DNA of 64,000 bases from Bradyrhizobium huanghuaihaiense (GCF_007830635.1 NZ_VLLA01000014.1:61073-125072), one strand, 5' to 3'; counted from the first letter of the stretch, positions 6,365 to 15,382 are shown. Program-made: numbers and translations. The notes: a model not told the origin generated them from the sequence alone.

Positions 6365-8401
6365 TCATGATTGCCTGCTACGACGGCGGCGACGCCAGCG
6401 CAGTCCGACCATCACGAGCGTGATGATCGCAAGCGTGATCGCCGACGTCGCCGCAAGAAATCGTCCGCCCGGACGATCGATCGTGCGCGACCAGAGCGAA
6501 GGCGCCTCGCCCGGCCGCGCCAGGCGGAACGCAACGACGCTGTCGCCGATCGATGTGCCGGCTTCGGAATGGCCGCCGGCGCCGATCGCGACATATTGCT
6601 CGCCCTTCCAGAGATAGGTCATGGGATTGGCGACGCCCGGCACCGGCAGCCGCCCCTGCCACAGCTCCCTGCCACTGCGCGCATCGAAGGCGCGCAAGTA
6701 AGCATCCATCGCACCGGTGAAGACGAGGCCGCCCGCGGTGACCGCGAGTCCATTGAGGAGCGGCGCGCCCCAGGGCAGTGGCACGCCGAGCGGCGCCAGA
6801 TCCTCGGTGGTGCCGACCGTCGAACGCCAGAGAATCCTGCCCGCCTTCAGATCGACCGCAACCATCTCGCCCCAGGGCGGCTTGTTGCAGAGAAAGCCGA
6901 GCGGCGACGTCACCATCGCGCGCGACATCGCGAACGGCGCGCCGCGCTGCCTGCCGAAATCATGACCGGGCGGCGGATTGAAGCCGGCGGCTTCCGCGCG
7001 CGGGATCAGCTTGATGAGATGAACGGCACGGCTGGTGTTGGCGTAGAGGATCTGGTGGACCGGATCGTAGGCCGCGCTGCCCCAGTTGACCCCGCCGCCG
7101 GTGAAGGGAAACTCCAATGTGCCCTGCACTGAAGGCGGCGTGAACAGTCCCTCGTTGCGCGCCGCTGCGAATTGCCGCTCGCACGACGAGCGCATCAAGC
7201 CGGGCAATAACGAGAGCGCGTCATCGGTCGAGATCGTCTGTGACGTCAATGCCGGCACGTGGGTCGGAAACGGCTGCGTCGGCGACAGCTTCTCGCCTTC
7301 CGCGCCACCTTGCGGCACCGCGCGCTCCTCGACCGGCCACACCGGCTTGCCGGTGTCACGGTCGAGCACGAAGACAAAACCCTGCTTGGTCGGCTGGATC
7401 ACGACGTCGCGCTGCCCGTCACCCGTGTCGAGACGCGTCAGCGTCGGCTGCGCCGGCAGATCGTAGTCCCAGACGTCGTGATGCACGGTCTGGAACGCCC
7501 ATACGAGTTCACCGGTCTCGATGCGCAGCGCAACCACCGAATTGGCATGCTCGTTGTTGCCCGGTCGTTTGCCGCCCCAAAAGTCCGGCGACGGCGAGGT
7601 CGTGGGCAAGAACACGAGCCCGCGCGTCTCGTCGACCGACATCGGTGCCCAGACATTGGCGTGGCCGGCCTCGATGCCGTCGCGCTTGAGCGGCTCGAAG
7701 GTCCAGCGCGGCTCACCGCTACGCGCATCGAATGCGCGCACCATGCCGCTCGGCGCATCGACGCGGCTGTTGTCGCCGATCGAGGAGCCGACCACGACGA
7801 CGCCGCGTCCGACCGCCGGCGGCGAGGTGATCTGGAATTCGCCGGGCCATTCCAGCCGCATGCCGATCTCGAGCTTGATCTCGCCACCCTTACCGAAACC
7901 GGCACAGGGAATGCCGGTCCTCGCATCGAGCGCAATCAGGCGGACGTCGTTCGTGCCCATGAAGATGCGCGACCGGCAAGCGGCATTCGCGGGCGCGTGG
8001 TCATCGACCCAGTACGTGACACCGCGGCAGACATAGCGATTGGCAGGACGCTGATTGGTCGCGATCTTCGGATCGAAGCGCCATTTCTGCGCGCCGGTGC
8101 CGGGATCGAGCGCGATCACCTCGTTGAAGGGCGAGCAGAAGATCAGGCTGTCCTCGACGAACAGCGGCGTTGCCTGGAATTTGGTTCGCCGCATCACTTC
8201 GGGCGGGCGCGCAATGAGATCGCCGGTGTGATATTCGAAGGCGCGAACGAGTTGGCCGACATTGTCGGGCGTGATCTCTCGCAAGGGCGAGAAGCGCGAG
8301 CCGCCGGCATCGCCGCCCCAGCTTTCCCAGGCGGCGCAGGGGGGCATCGCAAGCAGCAAGAGCGCAACGAGCGCCGGCGGAATTCGCAGGCGGGTCCGCA
8401 A
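6365..8401 (-). CDS. PQQ-dependent dehydrogenase, membrane anchored, 678 aa
   Basis: A signal-like hydrophobic stretch (ALVALLLLAMPPCAAW) leads into an eight-bladed PQQ propeller. The opening motif WESWGGDAGGSRFSPLREIT and the family's Trp-docking repeats are present, with HHDVWDYDLPAQP as the region of the catalytic Asp. The C-terminus is a membrane span followed by Arg residues (AITLAIITLVMVGLRWRRR). It probably oxidises a sugar or alcohol in the periplasm and passes electrons to the quinone pool; the substrate is not determinable. TTG 8401 with GGGGGAGG upstream is a better start than ATG 8461, which lies inside the upstream gene. Confidence 0.85.
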   Translation of the reverse strand: MRTRLRIPPALVALLLLAMPPCAAWESWGGDAGGSRFSPLREITPDNVGQLVRAFEYHTGDLIARPPEVMRRTKFQATPLFVEDSLIFCSPFNEVIALDPGTGAQKWRFDPKIATNQRPANRYVCRGVTYWVDDHAPANAACRSRIFMGTNDVRLIALDARTGIPCAGFGKGGEIKLEIGMRLEWPGEFQITSPPAVGRGVVVVGSSIGDNSRVDAPSGMVRAFDARSGEPRWTFEPLKRDGIEAGHANVWAPMSVDETRGLVFLPTTSPSPDFWGGKRPGNNEHANSVVALRIETGELVWAFQTVHHDVWDYDLPAQPTLTRLDTGDGQRDVVIQPTKQGFVFVLDRDTGKPVWPVEERAVPQGGAEGEKLSPTQPFPTHVPALTSQTISTDDALSLLPGLMRSSCERQFAAARNEGLFTPPSVQGTLEFPFTGGGVNWGSAAYDPVHQILYANTSRAVHLIKLIPRAEAAGFNPPPGHDFGRQRGAPFAMSRAMVTSPLGFLCNKPPWGEMVAVDLKAGRILWRSTVGTTEDLAPLGVPLPWGAPLLNGLAVTAGGLVFTGAMDAYLRAFDARSGRELWQGRLPVPGVANPMTYLWKGEQYVAIGAGGHSEAGTSIGDSVVAFRLARPGEAPSLWSRTIDRPGGRFLAATSAITLAIITLVMVGLRWRRRRRSRQS

Positions 8402-8415
8402 ACGCCCGCCTCCCC

Positions 8416-8640
8416 CTATTTCGGCTTCTTGGCCGGTTCGCTGGGGCGGGCCCCGCCCCACGGATCGTACTTTTCCTTCGGCTCGGGAATGCGCTCGAGC
8501 GCGGCTTTGTAGGCTTTCTCGTCGACCTTCGGCTTGTTATCCGCCGGCTTGGGGCCGTCATTGGGCTGGCGCCGCCCCTGCGCCTCGGCCGAGCCGCACG
8601 CCAGTGCCAGCACCGCAGCCGCTATGACCAAAATCTTCAT
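8416..8640 (-). CDS. Secreted small protein with DPWGG motif, 74 aa
   Basis: The signal peptide MKILVIAAAVLALACGSAEA precedes a short charged mature part with KAYKAALERIPEPKEKYDPW and GGARPSEPAKKPK. It is a paralogue of the protein at 4369-4662. It lies 14 bases upstream of the PQQ dehydrogenase on the same strand, so the two are probably co-transcribed and it may act with the dehydrogenase at the periplasmic face. Function otherwise unknown. Confidence 0.75.
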   Translation of the reverse strand: MKILVIAAAVLALACGSAEAQGRRQPNDGPKPADNKPKVDEKAYKAALERIPEPKEKYDPWGGARPSEPAKKPK

Positions 8641-8791
8641 TGATGCAATCCCCCTCGCGTGGGGTACAAACTAGCCTGCAATCCCGTAATAGCAATGCTG
8701 CGGGTTCCGCGCCTTCAGCAAATTTTGATCGGGGCGGACTTCGCCGGATCGCATTCGTGCCTATCTGTTCGCCCGCAGGGGACTTTCACGG

Positions 8792-9196
8792 ATGTTGCGG
8801 ATTATTGCCAATGCGGCGCTGCTGGCCGGCGCGCTCGCGCTCGGTGCTTGCGGCTTTGCCGACAGCCGGGCGCCGGTGCCCGAGTTCATGCGCATCAAGG
8901 AAGCCGAGCAGCTTCCGCCGGAGCCGCCCCCGGACGTCAAACGCGTGGTGCGCGAGCAAATCGACGTGGTGTTTCTCGCCACGTCCTATCCACGTGAGAT
9001 TCATGTCGCCCCGCCCCATCACGAGGTGCGGGGACCGGGCTGGACCGCCTGCGTCCGCGCGCAGCTCACCTCCGCAACCGGCACGCCGCTCGGCGCACAG
9101 ACCTACATCGTGACCATCAATGGCGGAAAGGTCGTCGATCGCCGGCGCGCCGAAGCCGACGACATTTGCGGGACCGAGACTTACGAGCCGATCTAG
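8792..9196 (+). CDS. Lipoprotein, 134 aa
   Basis: The start MLRIIANAALLAGALALGAC carries a lipobox (LGAC) at residues 17-20. The mature part has a proline-rich linker (LPPEPPPDVK) and a compact C-terminal domain with YPREIHVAPPHHEVRG, WTACVRAQL and DDICGTETYEPI, including two cysteines that could pair. It is similar to small conserved lipoproteins of Bradyrhizobium. No function can be assigned. Confidence 0.7.
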   Translation: MLRIIANAALLAGALALGACGFADSRAPVPEFMRIKEAEQLPPEPPPDVKRVVREQIDVVFLATSYPREIHVAPPHHEVRGPGWTACVRAQLTSATGTPLGAQTYIVTINGGKVVDRRRAEADDICGTETYEPI

Positions 9197-9307
9197 GAAC
9201 AATCCGCCGTTAACGGAGGTGCGGTTCCGGGAAAAACCCGCATTGCGGGCGGGAACGATCACCGCCTCCCCTTCTTGTTACCGCCGAGGGCAGTTTCGGA
9301 GGAGGAC

Positions 9308-9643
9308 ATGATGAGGACGTTGACTATTGCGCTATTGGCGGGCGTTGGTGCTTTGGCAGCCGCATCGGGCGTGAAGGCTTCGGATATCTACACGAGCAGC
9401 GAATACACCAATCCGGATCTCGTCCAGCAGGTGCGACTTGTCTGCGACGACGCCGGCCGGTGCTATCGCACGCGCGGCGGTTCGCGTGTCATCGTGCGCG
9501 ATTCCTACAACTACATGCCGCGCGACCGCTATTACGAACATCGGACGTATCGCCGCGACTGGGATGACGGCCCGCGCGCCGGCGTCGGCATTCGCACACC
9601 TGGCGTCAGCGTCGGTGTGGGCGTCGGCGACGACCGCTGGTGA
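9308..9643 (+). CDS. Secreted Arg/Tyr-rich protein, about 111 aa
   Basis: GGAGGAGG just before a double ATG (9308 and 9311) sets the start. The signal peptide (MRTLTIALLAGVGALAAAS) is followed by a mature region with two cysteines (VRLVCDDAGRCYRTRGG), a Tyr/Arg-rich stretch (YNYMPRDRYYEHRTYRRDW) and a glycine/valine-rich tail (GVSVGVGVGDDRW). Similar short exported proteins occur in multiple copies in Bradyrhizobium. No domain is recognised. Confidence 0.7.
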   Translation: MMRTLTIALLAGVGALAAASGVKASDIYTSSEYTNPDLVQQVRLVCDDAGRCYRTRGGSRVIVRDSYNYMPRDRYYEHRTYRRDWDDGPRAGVGIRTPGVSVGVGVGDDRW

Positions 9644-9710
9644 TCGATGAAGGTTTTCAGTGGCGGACCGGACGAGACAACTCGCCCGGTCCCGCTTTCG
9701 CATGCCGACG

Positions 9711-10184
9711 TCAGGTTTCGAGCGGATCGGCCGGCGTGACGAAGCGCGTCGATGACGGCAGGTGAGCAATGAAGCGGGCGAGCACCATGCCGGCGCACAT
9801 CGCCGCAACGAAGATGACGGCCGAGACCGAACCAAATCCGAGCGCAGTCAACGCCGGCCCCGGGCAGAAGCCCGCCAGTCCCCAGCCGATACCGAAGATC
9901 GCGGGACCTGCGACGATCCTGGGATCGATGTCTCGTCGTGTCGGCAGATAAAACCGATCCGCGAAGAACGGACGCGCGAGCTTGAGGACGCGGCTGAAGC
10001 CGATGAAGGTCACGGCCACCGCGCCCGCCATGACGAAGGCGAGGCTCGCATCCCATGTCCCTGCCGGAATGCCGCCGACGTCCAGGAAGTTCAGCACCTT
10101 GGCCGGGTTCGACATGCCGGAGACGATGAGGCCGATGCCGAAGATCAGGCCGATCGCGAATTGAACGAGAATTGCCATTGCCAT
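9711..10184 (-). CDS. YeeE/YedE-type transporter half (DUF6691), 157 aa
   Basis: The product starts MAMAILVQFAIGLIFGIGLI and has four to five membrane spans with SGMSNPAKVLNFLDV and GWGLAGFCPGPAL, the Cys-containing motif typical of YeeE/YedE sulfur transporters. Its ATG overlaps the stop codon of the upstream gene (ATGA), so translation is coupled. Relatives move thiosulfate or other reduced sulfur across the inner membrane. This protein supplies the second half of a two-subunit pore. Confidence 0.85.
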   Translation of the reverse strand: MAMAILVQFAIGLIFGIGLIVSGMSNPAKVLNFLDVGGIPAGTWDASLAFVMAGAVAVTFIGFSRVLKLARPFFADRFYLPTRRDIDPRIVAGPAIFGIGWGLAGFCPGPALTALGFGSVSAVIFVAAMCAGMVLARFIAHLPSSTRFVTPADPLET

Positions 10185-10612
10185 CAGCTCCAGTGACGCA
10201 TCACGAAGACGGTCGCCATGCCGGCCGCCATGAAGGTCATGGTCGCGACCAGCGAGCGCACCGACAGCCGCGACAAGCCGCAAACGCCGTGGCCGGAAGT
10301 GCAGCCACTGCCCCACACCGAACCAAAACCGGTGAGCAATCCGCCGACGATCAGGACAGCCGGCCCTGCCGCGATCGTCTGAGCCGGCAGGTCTCCGGTG
10401 ACGAGCCGCACCAGCACGGGCGCGGCGACGAGACCGGCGACAAAGGCGAGACGCCCGGCGAATTCGCGGTCCTCGTAGGGCGGAAACAGCCGCGCCGCGA
10501 TGCCGCTGACGCCGGCAATCCGCCCCGTCGCCCACATCAGCAGAACGGCGGCGAGGCCGATCAGTGCTCCGCCCAGGAGCGAGGCCATTGGTGTGAAAGG
10601 TGTCACGATCAT
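10184..10612 (-). CDS. YeeE/YedE-type transporter half, 142 aa
   Basis: A strong ribosome site (CTGGAGG) sits seven bases before ATG 10612. The protein has about four membrane spans and the hallmark GSGCTSGHGVCGLSRLS, in which the two cysteines are thought to shuttle the sulfur compound. It ends in an ATGA overlap with the partner subunit. The operon of two halves matches the YeeE/YedE pairs often found with persulfide detoxification genes, but no regulator or dioxygenase is adjacent here. Confidence 0.85.
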   Translation of the reverse strand: MIVTPFTPMASLLGGALIGLAAVLLMWATGRIAGVSGIAARLFPPYEDREFAGRLAFVAGLVAAPVLVRLVTGDLPAQTIAAGPAVLIVGGLLTGFGSVWGSGCTSGHGVCGLSRLSVRSLVATMTFMAAGMATVFVMRHWS

Positions 10613-10794
10613 TGTGATCCTCCAGTTCGGAAGCAATCCTACTCCATCCATCCCTACAATCGACGCTCCGATGCTCAACGAGACGTTAATATTACCACTC
10701 GAATTGAAGCGGCGTCCCAACGGTATTTTCCAATCTTTGCGCTAAGCATGACCCGTAACACGGGCTCAGCTCGCGTGAACGGGGACGACGGGAC

Positions 10795-11964
10795 GTGGTC
10801 GACATCGCCCATCAGGCTGCGATCAATCCGGCATCGGCAAAAGATGTCGCGAAGTCGCGCGCGCTCGTCCCACTCATCGCGCTCGACACCGGCCAATGGC
10901 GCGCGCTCGCGCAGCGCGCGATCGAGCCGAACGGATATTACCTGCCCGCCTGGGAGCTGGCCGTCAGTGCAACCGGACGTGGCCGCACGGATGCCTCGGC
11001 GCTGCCCGCATTCGACGGAGCTTCGGCGCGGCTGATCGGGCTGATGCCGGTGATCTCGCTCTGGCGTGCCTGGAAGGTTCCCCTGCCCGCGCTGGTGAGC
11101 GCACATCCCTATGGCACGCTGTGCAGCCCGCTGATCGACCGCGATGCGCCGATCGAGGCGGCCGGGCGTCTGTTGCAGCAGGCACGCGAGGCCGGCGCCC
11201 ATGCGCTCGTGTTGAACGACGTCGCGCTCGACGGCGCGGCGATGGCATCGCTCGATCAGGTCCTGAGCCGCGACGGCCTGAAGCCAAGAATCCTCTCCTC
11301 CTACATTCGCGCCAGCCTCGATGCGAGGCAGGATGGCGAGACGCTGTTGCGCGACGCGCTCGGCGCCAAGAAGCTCAAGGAGCTGCGCCGCCAGCGCCAT
11401 CGCCTGGAAGAGCACGGCCCCGTCGTGTTCGAGGTCGCGCGCAGCCCCGACGAGATCCGGCCGGCGCTCGAAAATTTCCTGCAGCTTGAAGCCAGCGGCT
11501 GGAAGGGCAAACGCGGCACCGCGCTGGTCCAACACGCGGGCGATGCGACCTTCATCCGCCGCGCCGTACCGGCACTGGCGGAGACCGCGCAGTGCGAGAT
11601 CGTCACGCTTCGTGCCGGCACGAATCCGATCGCCGCCGGCATCGTGCTGCGCCACCAGGACCGCGCCTTCTTCTTCAAGCTCGGCATCGACGAACGCTTT
11701 GCAAGATATTCGCCGGGCGTGCAGCTCACGCTCGACCTCACCCGCCATCTCTGCGCCGATCCCGCGATCGCCAGCGCGGATTCCACGGCGAGCGCCGACC
11801 ATCCCATGATCAACCCGATCTGGCGCGGACGCTTCGCGATCGGCGACGTGCTGATCCCGCTGCGGCGGCACGATCCGGTGGTGGCGCTCGTTCACGCAGC
11901 GCTAACCGGCCTCAACGCCGCGCACGAGACGGCGCGACGCGTGGTCCGCCGCCTCCGCAAATAA
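10795..11964 (+). CDS. GNAT/CelD-like acyltransferase, 389 aa
   Basis: The central and C-terminal region (KKLKELRRQRHRLEEHGPVV, then LQLEASGWKGKRGTALVQH) matches the CelD/BcsL or BioF2-like acyltransferase domain of the GNAT superfamily, in which E-x-S-G-W-K-G is conserved. Such proteins are linked to polysaccharide or peptidoglycan modification. The start is a GTG; no better ATG lies in frame nearby. No polysaccharide genes are adjacent, so the acceptor is unknown. Confidence 0.75.
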   Translation: MVDIAHQAAINPASAKDVAKSRALVPLIALDTGQWRALAQRAIEPNGYYLPAWELAVSATGRGRTDASALPAFDGASARLIGLMPVISLWRAWKVPLPALVSAHPYGTLCSPLIDRDAPIEAAGRLLQQAREAGAHALVLNDVALDGAAMASLDQVLSRDGLKPRILSSYIRASLDARQDGETLLRDALGAKKLKELRRQRHRLEEHGPVVFEVARSPDEIRPALENFLQLEASGWKGKRGTALVQHAGDATFIRRAVPALAETAQCEIVTLRAGTNPIAAGIVLRHQDRAFFFKLGIDERFARYSPGVQLTLDLTRHLCADPAIASADSTASADHPMINPIWRGRFAIGDVLIPLRRHDPVVALVHAALTGLNAAHETARRVVRRLRK

Positions 11965-11970
11965 GCGAAG

Positions 11971-12636
11971 CTACTCCGCCGCCTGCGCGTTGATCTCCTC
12001 GGAGACCTGGCGGATGGCGCGGGCGAGCAGGTTCGGATCCTGCGCGCCGGACACGGCGTATTTCTGCGCGAAGACGTAGGTCGGCACGCCGGAGATGCCC
12101 TTCTCGGCGGCCTCCTGCGCATCCGCCGAAACGCGCGCGACGTCCTCGTCGGTGGCAAGGCGCTTGCGCACGTCGTCGGCGTCGAGGCCGACATCGGCCG
12201 CCGCCTGCACCAGCACGTTCACATCGGTGAGATCGCCGCCGTCGCGGAAGTACAGCTCCATCAGGCGCTGCTTCATCTCGGGCGCCTTGCCGATGGCTTC
12301 GGCCCACAGGATGAGGCGATGGCAGTCGGTCGTGTTGGGCTGGCGCGCGACCAGCTCGGGCTTGTAGACGAGGCCCTCCTCGCTCGCGGCTGCGACGACG
12401 CGTCCCGCAATACCCTTATAGGCCTCGACCGAGCCGAACTTCTGGGTGAGATAAGCCTCGCGGCTGATACCCTCGCGCGGCACCCAGGGATTGAGGAAGA
12501 AGGGCCGGAAATTCAGCTTCACCGGAACGTCCGGCACCAGCGCCAGCGCGCTCTCGATCCTGTGCTTGCCGATATAGCACCAGGGGCACACCACGTCGGA
12601 GACGACGTCGATCTGGAGCGGTTTCAGCGTGCTCAT
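11971..12636 (-). CDS. DsbA-family (FrnE-like) oxidoreductase, 221 aa
   Basis: The active site CPWC sits in VVSDVVCPWCYIGKHRIE near the N-terminus, followed by the helical insertion and the cis-Pro loop GISGVPTYVF typical of FrnE/HCCA-isomerase-like thioredoxin folds. There is no signal peptide, so it works in the cytosol. Start ATG 12636 has GAAGGAGG eight to nine bases upstream. It stands six bases downstream of, and convergent with, the acyltransferase gene. Likely role: disulfide or redox stress chemistry. Confidence 0.85.
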   Translation of the reverse strand: MSTLKPLQIDVVSDVVCPWCYIGKHRIESALALVPDVPVKLNFRPFFLNPWVPREGISREAYLTQKFGSVEAYKGIAGRVVAAASEEGLVYKPELVARQPNTTDCHRLILWAEAIGKAPEMKQRLMELYFRDGGDLTDVNVLVQAAADVGLDADDVRKRLATDEDVARVSADAQEAAEKGISGVPTYVFAQKYAVSGAQDPNLLARAIRQVSEEINAQAAE

Positions 12637-12806
12637 GTCAGGCGCCTCCTTCGGGCACTTCGAGGGTCCGTCGGAAGATAAGCCGAACCGGGGGCTGCGC
12701 AAGGCACCCGTCCTGCATGGCTCACGACTTCACCTCTGCGGTTATTGTGACCGGTCGCCCCCGCCACGATAGTTGCGGCCACGATCCAGCCCAAGGGGTG
12801 ACCGCG

Positions 12807-13607
12807 ATGACCGCCATTTTCAAGCCGGAAGGCCATCAATTCCGGGCAACCGAGCATGCCGGCGGTCCGTGGTCGCCGGACATGTTGCAGGGAAGCGCCA
12901 CCACTGCACTGATGACCCGCGACGTCGCGCGGCTCGCGGCCGAATCCGGCTTTGCGGTGCGGCGCCTGACCTTCGATTTGTGGCGGCCGGCAGGCCTGCG
13001 CCTGTTCAGGACCGACACCGAACTGCTGCGCGACGGCCGCAAGGCCAAGACCTTGCAGGTGCGGCTGATGGACGGCGAGACCGAGATCGGCCGCTGCACG
13101 GCGCTGCTGACGGCATCGAGCGCAGAGTCGCCGCTCGATCCCTTCGCCGGGCCCACGGCGCTCGACACGCGGCCCGAAGCCGGCAGCCCGCCGCCGGCCT
13201 TCGCGCAGAAATGGAGCCGCTATTTCCAGAACGTCTCGGTGCGGCTGATCGAGGGCGCACTGGAGAAGCCGGGCCCGGCCGCGGCCTGGATGCGGCTCGA
13301 TGCGCCGCTGGTCGAGCGCGAGCCAAACACGCCGCTGCTCCAGGCCGTGCAGGCCGCGGACTTCGCCAGCGGCGTCGCGCAGATCGTCGACATGCGCGAC
13401 TGGACCTTCATCAACCCGGAGATCAGCCTCTATTTCTTCCGTCCGCCGGAGGGCGAATGGATATTGATCCGTGCCGCGACGCGCGTCGGCGCTCATGGCG
13501 CGGGCCTCACCACGGCGACGCTGAGCGACCTCAAGGGACCGTTCGCGGAGGTGATGCAGGCCATGAGCTTCGAGCGGCGCGAAGCCGTGCAGGCTCAGGC
13601 GTCCTGA
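12807..13607 (+). CDS. Thioesterase, double-hotdog (4HBT_3-like), 266 aa
   Basis: The N-terminal part (FRATEHAGGPWSPDMLQGSA, then TALMTRDVAR) corresponds to the first hotdog of TesB-like acyl-CoA thioesterases, and DWTFINPEISLYFFRPPEGE to the second, including the D-x-x-x-x-N motif. It probably hydrolyses fatty acyl-CoA. ATG 12807 has AAGGGG upstream; the ORF opens further up but without a site. Its end overlaps the convergent XRE gene by 13 bases. Confidence 0.8.
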   Translation: MTAIFKPEGHQFRATEHAGGPWSPDMLQGSATTALMTRDVARLAAESGFAVRRLTFDLWRPAGLRLFRTDTELLRDGRKAKTLQVRLMDGETEIGRCTALLTASSAESPLDPFAGPTALDTRPEAGSPPPAFAQKWSRYFQNVSVRLIEGALEKPGPAAAWMRLDAPLVEREPNTPLLQAVQAADFASGVAQIVDMRDWTFINPEISLYFFRPPEGEWILIRAATRVGAHGAGLTTATLSDLKGPFAEVMQAMSFERREAVQAQAS

Positions 13608-14419
13608 GCCGCAAGCGCGGTCAGGATAGTCTCGGACGCGGCATCGGCAGGCATGAACATCTCGACGCGAAGCTCCTGCAGTGTCACGTCCTGCGGTGTG
13701 CCGAGCGTCAGCACTGCACCGATCAGGCCGATGCCGACGTCACCCTTGCGCAGGCGCACCTCGCAGAGCGGCCCCGGCACGGAATTGTCCTCGGTCGCAG
13801 GCGCAGGAAGCTCCGGCAGCCGCATCAATTCGCGCCAGGTCGATTGCAGGGCCTCGTCGAGCGGCGCGGCCATCGCCTCATGCCGCGCCCGCGCCAGCAG
13901 CGCGGCTGCAACGGTCGGCCAGTTCTCGACGAACGGCTTGAGCTCGTTCGGCGCGAGGAACATGCGCATGTGATTGAACGGCCGCTGCATGCGCGCAGGG
14001 CCAAGCAGCATGGTCATCAGGCGCGAGGCGGCGCGATTGGCCTGCATCACGTTCCAGCGCCGGTCGGTGACGATCGCGGGGAACGGCTCGTGGCGGCTGA
14101 GCAGAAGATCGACGGCGCGGCGTGCATCGGCAAGCTCCGGCGCAGACAGATCGCGCTCGCCATATTGCCGCGCAAAGCCGCCGGCCTCGAGCAGCGCATT
14201 GCGATCACGCAGCGACAGGTCGAGCGCGGACGCGAGCTGCAGCAGGATGTCCCGGCTTGCCGCCGCTTTGCCGGTCTCGACGTAGCTCAGGTGCTTGACC
14301 GAGATGCCGGCCTCGAACGCCAGCTCCGCCTGGCTCAAGGCGCGGCGCGTGCGCCAGCCACGCAGGAGATCACCGACGGGATTGGCCGGCCGCAATCGCC
14401 GGAACGCGCGTGTGTCCAT
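13595..14419 (-). CDS. XRE-family regulator with MmyB-like ligand domain, 274 aa
   Basis: The N-terminal helix-turn-helix covers about residues 14-70 (LLRGWRTRRALSQAELAFEA, then GISVKHLSYVETGK). The rest is the MmyB-like domain (RHEPFPAIVTDRRWNVMQAN and later LLRKGDVGIG-type strands), which binds a fatty-acid-like ligand in known structures. It lies 40 bases downstream of a paralogue with the same architecture. The target is probably close by, perhaps the thioesterase or the 15383 gene. Confidence 0.85.
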   Translation of the reverse strand: MDTRAFRRLRPANPVGDLLRGWRTRRALSQAELAFEAGISVKHLSYVETGKAAASRDILLQLASALDLSLRDRNALLEAGGFARQYGERDLSAPELADARRAVDLLLSRHEPFPAIVTDRRWNVMQANRAASRLMTMLLGPARMQRPFNHMRMFLAPNELKPFVENWPTVAAALLARARHEAMAAPLDEALQSTWRELMRLPELPAPATEDNSVPGPLCEVRLRKGDVGIGLIGAVLTLGTPQDVTLQELRVEMFMPADAASETILTALAAQDA

Positions 14420-14459
14420 CGGCGGATTATGCGAGCGCCGCGCTCACCTGTAAACGGCG

Positions 14460-15281
14460 CTACCGCAGCCCGGCCGCCATCTGCCTCAACCGTTCGGCGG
14501 TACGCTCGTCCGCCGGGAAGAACGTCTCCAGCGCCAGCTCCGACAGCGTGATGTCGACGGGCGTGCCGAACACCATGGTGGTGGAGAAGAAGCTTAGGGT
14601 CTCCCCGCCATGCCGCAGCTTGAAGGGGATCGCGACATTGTCGCTCGACAGCGGCGCCGAACGCGCCGGGATGGGATAGCTCTTGAGGTCGTTGTAGAGC
14701 TTGATCAGCTCCGGATCGGCCGTCGCCTCGCATTGACGGTGCAGCCGCTCCAAGAGATGCCCGCACCATTCCGCGAGATTGACGGTGCGCGGCGCCAGGG
14801 CTTCCGGATGGAACGCGAGCTTCAGCACGTTGAAGGGCTGGCCGAGCAGCCGCTGCGGGATGCCCTCGAGCAGCGGCGCCACCATGCGGTTGGCCGAGAC
14901 CAGGTTCCAGTGCCGGTCCACTGCGAGCGCCGGATTGGGCTCGTGTGCTTTGAGCACGAGGTCGATCGCCTGGCGGGCTGATTTCAAGGCGGGGTCCTCC
15001 AACGGGCGCTGCGGGAACGCCGGCGCGAAACCGGCCGCGACCAGCAGCACATTGCGTTCGCGCAAGGGCACGTCGAGACGCTCGGCGAGCCGCAGCACCA
15101 TGTCGCGCGAGGGCGCGGCGCGGCCGGTCTCGACGAAGCTCAAGTGCCGCGCCGAGATCTCGGCTTCGCCGGCAAGATCGAGCTGGCTCATGCGGCGGCG
15201 CTGCCGCCACTCGCGCAAATGGTCGCCGATATGGACCGGCTGGCTGCGTTCGGCCTGTGCCGTGGATGCATGTGCGTTCAT
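14460..15281 (-). CDS. XRE-family regulator with MmyB-like domain, 273 aa
   Basis: Same layout as its neighbour: HTH in HLREWRQRRRMSQLDLAGEA and EISARHLSFVETGRAAPSRD, then the ligand domain beginning near LKAHEPNPALAVDRHWNLVS. The two proteins align along their whole length and are evidently a tandem duplication that has since diverged. It is transcribed away from the small membrane genes at 15383 and 15652, so the roughly 100-base intergenic region is a likely operator. Confidence 0.85.
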   Translation of the reverse strand: MNAHASTAQAERSQPVHIGDHLREWRQRRRMSQLDLAGEAEISARHLSFVETGRAAPSRDMVLRLAERLDVPLRERNVLLVAAGFAPAFPQRPLEDPALKSARQAIDLVLKAHEPNPALAVDRHWNLVSANRMVAPLLEGIPQRLLGQPFNVLKLAFHPEALAPRTVNLAEWCGHLLERLHRQCEATADPELIKLYNDLKSYPIPARSAPLSSDNVAIPFKLRHGGETLSFFSTTMVFGTPVDITLSELALETFFPADERTAERLRQMAAGLR

Positions 15282-15382
15282 GACCAGAAACCTAGCATGC
15301 GGATTTCGGCCCTTCCATTACCCGCGAGGTAATCGAATTGGGGCGCAGGCGCGCGCATCTTCGGCCGCAACAGGAGATGACC

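Noticed and set aside
7259..8512. 417-codon plus-strand ORF opposite the PQQ dehydrogenase
   Set aside because: Antisense shadow; the minus-strand product is a complete recognised enzyme.
12773..14551. 592-codon plus-strand ORF overlapping the thioesterase and an XRE gene
   Set aside because: It crosses two recognised genes on different strands and has no coherent protein features.
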